In this document: in pieces, positions 58,693 to 64,000 of the stretch
Position numbering within the stretch: position 1 is the first letter of the stretch
Layout of the letters: every line of letters begins with the position of its first letter
NCBI RefSeq assembly: GCF_000743355.1
Contig: NZ_JQEI01000011.1
Coordinates: 1 to 64,000, forward strand
DNA from: Serratia sp. Ag1
GTDB taxonomy: Bacteria; Pseudomonadota; Gammaproteobacteria; Enterobacterales; Enterobacteriaceae
Length of the DNA: 64,000 nucleotides
Reading direction: 5' to 3'
Position numbers and translations under genes: made by a program
The notes under the pieces: model-generated
Told to the model about the DNA's origin: nothing
The model's database searches: none
What the model saw: only the letters and a program-made list of their open reading frames with translations

Positions 58693-60276
58693 ATGGATAT
58701 GACAATACGCTCAGCATTAGTAAAAAATTTCCTCGGCTCTTCCCCCGATTGGTACAAGCTGGTCATCATCAGTTTTCTGGTGATTAATCCACTAGTGTTC
58801 TTCCTGATCAGCCCGTTTGTTGCGGGTTGGCTATTAGTGATCGAATTTATCTTCACGTTGGCCATGGCCCTGAAATGCTACCCATTACAGCCTGGTGGTC
58901 TGTTAGCCATTGAAGCTGTTGTGATAGGTATGACGAGCCCCGAGCACGTCAGCCAAGAGATTGGCAACAATCTGGAAGTCCTGCTGCTGTTGGTGTTTAT
59001 GGTGGCTGGCATCTATTTCATGAAGCAGTTGTTACTGTTTGTGTTTACCAAGCTGTTGCTCAATATCCGTTCTAAAATGTTGCTGTCGTTGGCATTCTGC
59101 GTCGCTGCCGCCTTGCTTTCCGCCTTCCTTGATGCACTGACGGTGGTTGCCGTCGTGATCAGCGTTGGCACTGGATTTTATTCTATCTACCATAATGTAG
59201 TCTCCAAAGGTGCCGACAATAATCTTGACGTCAGCGACGATAGCGCCATTGACAGCCCTGACCACAAACAGACGCTGGAGCAGTTTCGGGCCTTTTTGCG
59301 CAGCCTGTTGATGCACGCTGGTGTCGGCACCGCGCTCGGTGGCGTTATGACCATGGTGGGTGAGCCCCAGAACCTGATTATCGCCAAAAGTGCTGGATGG
59401 AGCTTTGGCGAGTTCTTCCTGCGGATGGCACCGGTTACCCTGCCGGTATTTATCTGCGGGCTACTGGTTTGCCTGTTAGTGGAACGTTTTGCCGTATTTG
59501 GTTATGGCACAAAGTTACCAGAGCGCGTGCGGGACGTGCTGAAAGAGTTCGATCAGAAAGCTACAGCCAAACGCAGCCGCCAGGAAAAAATGAAACTGGT
59601 AGTGCAAGCCTTGATTGGCATCTGGTTGGTGATTGCGCTGGCTTTCCATCTGGCAGAAGTCGGCTTGATTGGTCTCTCGGTGATCATTCTGGCCACCGCT
59701 CTGTGCGGCATCACCGATGAGCACGCCATTGGCAAAGCATTCCAAGAAGCCCTGCCCTTTACGGCCTTACTGACGGTGTTCTTTACCGTCGTAGCGGTGA
59801 TCATTGAACAACGGCTGTTTACCCCAGTGATCGAGTTTGTTTTGCAAGCAGAGCCTTCCGCGCAGCTTTCTCTGTTCTACCTGTTTAACGGCCTGCTCTC
59901 TTCAGTATCTGACAACGTTTTTGTTGGTACGGTCTATATTAATGAAGCCCGTGCGGCGCTGGAAAACGGGACACTTTCAGCCAAACAGTTTGAAATGCTG
60001 GCGGTGGCCATCAATACCGGCACCAATCTACCTTCGGTGGCCACACCAAACGGCCAAGCCGCGTTCCTGTTTTTGCTGACTTCAGCGTTAGCACCTCTGG
60101 TACGCCTGTCTTATGGCCGCATGGTGTGGATGGCACTGCCTTATACGCTGGTCCTGACGTTGGTCGGCCTGCTCTGCGTGCAGCATACGCTGGCTCCAGC
60201 CACTGATTTACTGGCGCAATGGCACTGGCTGACTCAGCCATCGCTTGACGCACTGGCAGCGCCCACGGCACATTAA
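58693..60276 (+). CDS. nhaB: Na+/H+ antiporter NhaB
   Basis: NhaB exports Na+ in exchange for H+ at the inner membrane, helping sodium and alkaline pH homeostasis. The 527-residue polytopic product aligns with E. coli NhaB throughout: [26 protein letters not shown] near the start, [22 protein letters not shown] ion-path residues, [24 protein letters not shown] motif ([18 protein letters not shown]) and [26 protein letters not shown]. The C-terminus is about 14 residues longer than in E. coli. It is followed by dsbB, as in E. coli. Confidence 0.96.
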   Translation: MDMTIRSALVKNFLGSSPDWYKLVIISFLVINPLVFFLISPFVAGWLLVIEFIFTLAMALKCYPLQPGGLLAIEAVVIGMTSPEHVSQEIGNNLEVLLLLVFMVAGIYFMKQLLLFVFTKLLLNIRSKMLLSLAFCVAAALLSAFLDALTVVAVVISVGTGFYSIYHNVVSKGADNNLDVSDDSAIDSPDHKQTLEQFRAFLRSLLMHAGVGTALGGVMTMVGEPQNLIIAKSAGWSFGEFFLRMAPVTLPVFICGLLVCLLVERFAVFGYGTKLPERVRDVLKEFDQKATAKRSRQEKMKLVVQALIGIWLVIALAFHLAEVGLIGLSVIILATALCGITDEHAIGKAFQEALPFTALLTVFFTVVAVIIEQRLFTPVIEFVLQAEPSAQLSLFYLFNGLLSSVSDNVFVGTVYINEARAALENGTLSAKQFEMLAVAINTGTNLPSVATPNGQAAFLFLLTSALAPLVRLSYGRMVWMALPYTLVLTLVGLLCVQHTLAPATDLLAQWHWLTQPSLDALAAPTAH

Positions 60277-60397
60277 CCGCCATCATCCCCTGCGGCCAGT
60301 GACTATTTTTCACTGAATGACGTTCAGATAGCTGGCAGCGGGGATGAATTGGTTTACACTGCCGGTTCAATTGCTTACTGCATGGAAGAACAAATAT

Positions 60398-60931
60398 ATG
60401 TTGCAATTCTTTAACCGTTGCTCACAGGGGCGCGGTGCTTGGCTGCTGATGGCCCTGACTGCTTTGGTGCTGGAGTTGGCTGCTCTCTATTTTCAGCACG
60501 TAATGCTGCTGCAGCCTTGTGTGATGTGTATCTATGAACGCGTCGCGTTGTTCGGGATTTTCGGAGCCGCGCTGCTGGGTGCAATCGCCCCCAAGACGCC
60601 GTTGCTGCGCTATGCGGCTATTTTGCTGTGGATATACAGTGCCTGGGCTGGCTTACAGTTGGCCTGGAAGCACACCATGATCCAGTTACACCCCTCACCG
60701 TTCAATACCTGTGATTTCTTCGTCAGCTTCCCGTCCTGGTTGCCGCTCGATAAATGGGTGCCAACCGTATTCCACGCTTCAGGCGATTGTTCTGTGCGCC
60801 AATGGCAGTTCCTGTCTCTGGAAATGCCGCAGTGGTTAGTGGGGATCTTTGCTGCCTATCTGTTGGTTGGCGTGTTGGTACTGCTCAGCCAATTTGTTCG
60901 CCAGCGTCGCCGGGATCTATTTGGCCGCTAA
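60398..60931 (+). CDS. dsbB: Disulfide bond formation protein DsbB
   Basis: DsbB reoxidises periplasmic DsbA and passes electrons to ubiquinone or menaquinone. The 177-residue product has four membrane segments and both active-site pairs at E. coli positions: Cys41-Cys44 (CVMC) and Cys104/Cys130. Arg48 near the quinone site is present. The frame is open to 60344, but the ATG at 60398 gives the E. coli length. It ends at a strong terminator. Confidence 0.97.
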   Translation: MLQFFNRCSQGRGAWLLMALTALVLELAALYFQHVMLLQPCVMCIYERVALFGIFGAALLGAIAPKTPLLRYAAILLWIYSAWAGLQLAWKHTMIQLHPSPFNTCDFFVSFPSWLPLDKWVPTVFHASGDCSVRQWQFLSLEMPQWLVGIFAAYLLVGVLVLLSQFVRQRRRDLFGR

Positions 60932-60945
60932 AAACGCCCTTCAGC

Positions 60946-60975
60946 AAAAATGGTGCCTTTTTAGGCACCATTTTT
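60946..60975 (+). terminator. dsbB terminator
   Basis: A perfect 13-bp stem (AAAAATGGTGCCT / AGGCACCATTTTT, T4 loop) lies 15 bases after the dsbB stop. It could also act on the minus strand. Confidence 0.92.
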
Positions 60976-61009
60976 ATTTACACGCCTATGATTGCCAAAC
61001 CGCTTCACA

Positions 61010-61084
61010 TCAGGTGTGAGTGAAAAAATAAACGAGCACAATCAGCACTCCGGCTACGGCAAACAGACGTACCATCTTCATCAT
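61010..61084 (-). CDS. Putative 24-residue single-span membrane peptide
   Basis: A short minus-strand frame encodes MMKMVRLFAVAGVLIVLVYFF followed by THT. It is a basic N-terminus and one uninterrupted hydrophobic segment (about 7-21), the classic shape of enterobacterial small membrane proteins. GAGA lies 8 bases before the first ATG. It is followed on the minus strand by the dsbB hairpin, which could terminate it. I cannot match it to a named small protein; the call rests on composition, start context and position. Confidence 0.5.
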   Translation of the reverse strand: MMKMVRLFAVAGVLIVLVYFFTHT

Positions 61085-61606
61085 TGAATTCTCATTACTG
61101 AACGGGACTAGCCGACAAACTACCTAACATTGTAGCCAAAAAGAAGCTTACGTCGGGATTTGTAGCGTAATTTACATAACATTAAGTTGTGTTTTCCCCA
61201 ATCCCAGTCAAGCGGCAAAAAACGAGCTTCGATGAACCTGCTCAGCCATCCTCGCCTACAAGCAACTCGAATTATTTGGGGTATATAAGTTGGTAGGAAA
61301 TATGTTTCTGAAATGTATTTTTTTAATATTCACTGATATAAAAGAACCACTTTTATTCATTGCATATATGTGTTTCTCAAGCCGATTAAGATTAAACTTA
61401 ATAAGTACGACTAATAAACCGCTCTAAAACTAACCTTAAGCTATTTATTTATAGCATTATTTACTCTTTGTTTAATTTCGTCTAACAGTTATGTTTATAA
61501 ACCGCGTATCATGTAGATAAATACCAGACTGTTTTTCACCACATCGAGCCCTATCTCTTAGACAGATGGCCCCTGTGAGAAAGGCGTGTACTTTCGTGAG
61601 GGAAAA
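61085..61606. other. Intergenic region before kdoO
   Basis: This 522-bp, strongly AT-rich stretch has no recognised gene. It contains an ERIC fragment at 61241-61285. Bases 61310-61560 are particularly AT-rich and probably hold the kdoO promoter. GAGGG lies 7 bases before the kdoO ATG. Confidence 0.6.
61241..61285. repeat. Truncated ERIC (one end only)
   Basis: CTACAAGCAACTCGAATTAT then TTGGGGTATA is one ERIC terminus; the other end and core are missing, leaving about 45 bp. Confidence 0.7.
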
Positions 61607-62506
61607 ATGCCAGAAAATGAGATTAATCGGGAATCCGCCATCGTAACGCTTCCTTATCAGGATTGGAGTGCAACGTCACCTTCATCTATAGACGCCGTTG
61701 CCGCACTTGAGCAGGGTAAGGTGCTGTTTTTCCCTCATTTGGCCTTTAATCTGACCGAAGCTGAGAAAACGTTGCTAACCCCCGAGTTAGTTGATCCTAA
61801 ACGTAAAAATATCAGCTATCAGCCAGAGCAACAAAAATTGACCGGTGTCGCCATTGAAGGCAAGCACGAAGCCGTGCAGAAGTTGCTGGCTCGCCATCAT
61901 AGGGCCTGCCAGGCATTAGTGCTCTCGATCTTGCCTGAATATCGCCATACGCTGCATACACCAACCAATAGCCTGCGTCTGCACCCTATTTCCGCATGGA
62001 AGGCCAGCAACTCATGGCGCAAGGATGACACCCGCCTGCATGTCGATGCTTTCCCTTCACGCCCTAATTACGGTGAGCGTATTCTGCGGATTTTCACCAA
62101 TATCAATCCCGCAGGTGAAAATCGCCACTGGCGTGTCGGTGAGCCGTTCCCAGAATTGGCACAACGCTTTCTGCCACGCCTCGGGCGCTACTCCCCTTTC
62201 ATCAGTTGGTTGCAGGATAAAGTCGGCATTACCAAAACCCGTCGCAGCCATTACGATCATCTGATGTTACAGATGCATGACGCGATGAAAGCCGATCTGG
62301 AATACCAGAAGAATGGGCCACAGCAGGCTATTGAATTCCCGCCGGGCAGCAGTTGGATTTGCTTTTCCGATCAGACACCGCACGCCGCCATGTCTGGGCA
62401 GTTTATGCTGGAGCAGACGTTCCTGCTCCCAGTGGCTGCGATGAAAACACCGCAAAATTCACCACTGAAAGTGTTGGAAGCGCTGCTGCACAAACCGTTG
62501 ATTTAG
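61607..62506 (+). CDS. kdoO: Kdo 3-hydroxylase KdoO (Fe(II)/2-oxoglutarate dioxygenase)
   Basis: KdoO hydroxylates C3 of the outer Kdo residue of lipopolysaccharide, giving D-glycero-D-talo-oct-2-ulosonic acid (Ko); it was characterised in Burkholderia and Yersinia pestis. The 299-residue product has the iron ligand motif His145-x-Asp147 (LHVDAFPSRPNYGERILRIFTNINP), with the distal His and 2-oxoglutarate-binding region near SWICFSDQTPHAAMSGQFMLEQTFLLP. It has no signal peptide, consistent with action on the cytoplasmic face. The ATG at 61607 (after GAGGG) is preferred over one 21 bases upstream. E. coli lacks this gene. The assignment is by recognition of family motifs, without alignment. Confidence 0.85.
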   Translation: MPENEINRESAIVTLPYQDWSATSPSSIDAVAALEQGKVLFFPHLAFNLTEAEKTLLTPELVDPKRKNISYQPEQQKLTGVAIEGKHEAVQKLLARHHRACQALVLSILPEYRHTLHTPTNSLRLHPISAWKASNSWRKDDTRLHVDAFPSRPNYGERILRIFTNINPAGENRHWRVGEPFPELAQRFLPRLGRYSPFISWLQDKVGITKTRRSHYDHLMLQMHDAMKADLEYQKNGPQQAIEFPPGSSWICFSDQTPHAAMSGQFMLEQTFLLPVAAMKTPQNSPLKVLEALLHKPLI

Positions 62507-62551
62507 CTTGTGCCATGATGACTGTTCAGAGAAACGCGAACCTGTCAGTGG

Positions 62552-62998
62552 TTACTTGGCCCAGCTAGGTTTGTTCAAAATGTGATCCTGCCAATCCACA
62601 ACTTCGCTTTCGTGTACGGCGATATGACGCACGGTAATACGTTCACCGTGCATCGCCGACTTTGAGCCGCTGATCAGTGGGTGCCACGGATAAAGGGGCT
62701 TGCCCTCGCCAATCAAACGGTAAGCACAGGTGAGTGGCAACCACTCGAACGTCGTCATGTTTTCACGCGTCAGCTTGATGCAGTCCTCTTCCAGTTCAAA
62801 CCGGCGCTCATAGTTACGGCATTGGCAAGATTTGATATTGAGCTGATCGCAGGCAACGTTGGTGAAATAGATCTCATCGGTATCTTCGTCGATCAGTTTA
62901 TTCATGCAGCATTGGCCACAACCGTCGCACAGCGATTCCCACTCTGCTTCAGACATTTCTTCCAGCGTTTTCTGCTGCCAAAAAGGGAGTTGTGACAT
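62552..62998 (-). CDS. ycgN: YcgN-family cysteine cluster protein
   Basis: This 148-residue cytoplasmic protein of the UPF0260/YcgN family probably binds a metal; function unknown. The conserved cysteines are CDGCGQCC (about 24-31), [17 protein letters not shown] and CAYRL. The C-terminus [31 protein letters not shown] is nearly identical to E. coli. The start is the ATG at 62998 with GGA upstream; the longer frame runs through an ERIC-derived repeat. It is 190 bases downstream of ycgM on the same strand, as in E. coli. Confidence 0.93.
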   Translation of the reverse strand: MSQLPFWQQKTLEEMSEAEWESLCDGCGQCCMNKLIDEDTDEIYFTNVACDQLNIKSCQCRNYERRFELEEDCIKLTRENMTTFEWLPLTCAYRLIGEGKPLYPWHPLISGSKSAMHGERITVRHIAVHESEVVDWQDHILNKPSWAK

Positions 62999-63024
62999 AT
63001 CTACATCCAAAATAGGTAAATGAA

Positions 63025-63057
63025 TATACCCTTCATACTTCAAGTTGCTTGGGTATA
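63025..63057. repeat. 33-bp minimal ERIC derivative (second copy)
   Basis: TATACCC at 63025 to GGGTATA ending at 63057, containing TTCATACTTCAAGTTGCTTG. It is the reverse complement of 55848-55880 except for one base. It lies between ycgM and ycgN, 27 bases upstream of the ycgN start, so it would be transcribed in the ycgN leader. Confidence 0.8.
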
Positions 63058-63188
63058 GAACACCTGCAAACAGGTTTAGGCGGGCACTATATAGGCACTC
63101 ACAGCAAAAGGCCACTTTGATAACCAACGCGTTATCCGTTGTTGTAATGATTCTGCCTGCAACAATGCATGTTGCAGGCGGCAAGGAA

Positions 63189-63845
63189 TCAAATCACCCG
63201 GGTACTGAGTGCTTTGCCATTAAGAGAAATCTTGAGCATATCGCCAGAAACCATCGGCCCGACGCCCTGCGGTGTACCCGTGAGAATAATGTCACCTGCC
63301 CGCAGGGTGAAAAAGCGGCTCATATAAGCAATCAGCGGCAAAATAGGCGTAATCATATCACGGGTATTACCCTGCTGACGCAATTGGTCATTGACGCTCA
63401 GCGACAGCTCAGCATTTTGCGGATCGCCAAACTCCGCTACCGGAATAAAACCAGAGATCGGGCAAGAACCATCGAATCCCTTGGCCTTCTCCCACGGTTG
63501 GCCTGCCTTTTTGAACCCGGCCTGTAGCTCACGCAAGGTCAAATCCAATGCCACACCGTATCCGGCGATGGCCCGCGCCACGCGATCTTCATTAGCCTGC
63601 TTCAGCGGAGTACCGATCAGAACCGCCAACTCAACCTCGTGATGTACCGAGCCCAAACCTTTCGGGATCGCTACCGGTTGGCGAATATCACACAGCGCCG
63701 TTTCAGGCTTGATAAATACGACCGGTTCAGGCGATGCCACACTGCCCATTTCCTTAACATGATCAGCATAGTTGCTTCCGACACAGACCACTTTATTTGC
63801 CGGAAAATCGAGCAACGAACCTTGCCAGTCTCTATGTTGATACAT
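63189..63845 (-). CDS. ycgM: Fumarylacetoacetate hydrolase-family protein YcgM
   Basis: This 218-residue FAH-family enzyme is related to acylpyruvases, which cleave acylpyruvates to pyruvate and an acid; oxaloacetate decarboxylase activity is also known in mitochondrial relatives. Family features are [15 protein letters not shown], the Mg-binding [11 protein letters not shown] (His/Glu pair), [20 protein letters not shown] and [14 protein letters not shown]. It is the usual length (E. coli 219). The upstream window edge contains no recognisable gene. Confidence 0.93.
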   Translation of the reverse strand: MYQHRDWQGSLLDFPANKVVCVGSNYADHVKEMGSVASPEPVVFIKPETALCDIRQPVAIPKGLGSVHHEVELAVLIGTPLKQANEDRVARAIAGYGVALDLTLRELQAGFKKAGQPWEKAKGFDGSCPISGFIPVAEFGDPQNAELSLSVNDQLRQQGNTRDMITPILPLIAYMSRFFTLRAGDIILTGTPQGVGPMVSGDMLKISLNGKALSTRVI

Positions 63846-64000
63846 ACACCTCTCCCAACCACAGTGTCATGGCCTGGCGTCTAAGCCCGCCTCGAACGGC
63901 GAACCACCCCAGGCCTCCTTTATGGCATCAGGCATTATCCCAACACCAATCGCGAAGTAATACGAGCATGTACTCACCTGCCACTATCCTATACTAAAAA
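63846..64000. other. Region at the right window edge
   Basis: 155 bases upstream of ycgM have no supported gene; short frames on both strands have no features. On the minus strand the segment about 63868-63914 has inverted arms (GCCTGG with CCAGGC and an inner CGCC/GGCG), which would fold into a hairpin in the ycgM leader. Confidence 0.4.

Overview
This window is core chromosome of a gammaproteobacterium of the order Enterobacterales. The best fit is a Serratia-like member of the Yersiniaceae. The evidence is near full-length similarity of most proteins to E. coli K-12 counterparts, ERIC repeats, a KdoO-type Kdo hydroxylase known from Yersinia, and the Serratia/Yersinia-style joining of gene blocks that are far apart in E. 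coli. The genus is inferred from gene content and order; no database search was possible.

Layout. (1) 1-12.2 kb: ompW, a YkgJ-type Cys-cluster protein, yciC, a SulP transporter, yciB, yciA, tonB, yciI, a TetR/MFS pair, a Dps protein, yciY, clsA and yciU. This follows E. coli ompW-to-clsA order, with SulP inserted between yciC and yciB, and TetR-MFS-dps where E. coli has kch. (2) 12.2-19.7 kb: the leftward oppABCDF peptide importer and ychE, separated by 1.2 kb rich in ERIC repeats. (3) 20-32.3 kb: adhE, tdk, hns, a UDP-sugar set (UDP-glucuronate 4-epimerase, ugd, galU), the RpoS-turnover pair rssB/rssA, ychJ, purU and two identical tRNA-Tyr genes. (4) 32.5-52 kb: a LOG-family hydrolase, xthA, nudG, topB, the selenium genes selD-mnmH, ydjA, sppA, ansA, pncA, yeaC, msrB, gapA, yeaD, mipA, the prkA(yeaG)-yeaH stress operon, an OrtT/GhoT-type membrane toxin and a DEDD exonuclease. 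(5) 52-64 kb: D-alanine catabolism (dadA-dadX), an Ail/OmpX-type outer membrane protein, spoVR(ycgB), fadR, nhaB, dsbB, a 24-residue membrane peptide, kdoO, ycgN and ycgM.

How the genes fit together. Envelope functions dominate: outer membrane proteins, the TonB energiser, cardiolipin synthesis, oligopeptide uptake, signal-peptide breakdown, disulfide-bond formation, LPS Kdo modification and UDP-sugar supply. Central and anaerobic metabolism (gapA, adhE, an FNR box at ompW), nutrient-stress responses (a sigma-54-type promoter before prkA, RssB, H-NS) and amino-acid catabolism (ansA, dadAX) are interleaved. Sequence-visible control sites include an FNR box (ompW), a Fur box (tonB), CRP-like sites (adhE, gapA, dadA), a stringent-type tRNA promoter and a -24/-12 promoter (prkA).

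There is no prophage, CRISPR array, intact transposase or defence island. The least explained material is noncoding: a 413-bp element bounded by two related hairpins between yciA and tonB, whose outer edge recurs inverted at the window start, and a spread of ERIC derivatives including a recurrent 33-bp minimal form. I did not find a convincing new multi-gene system.
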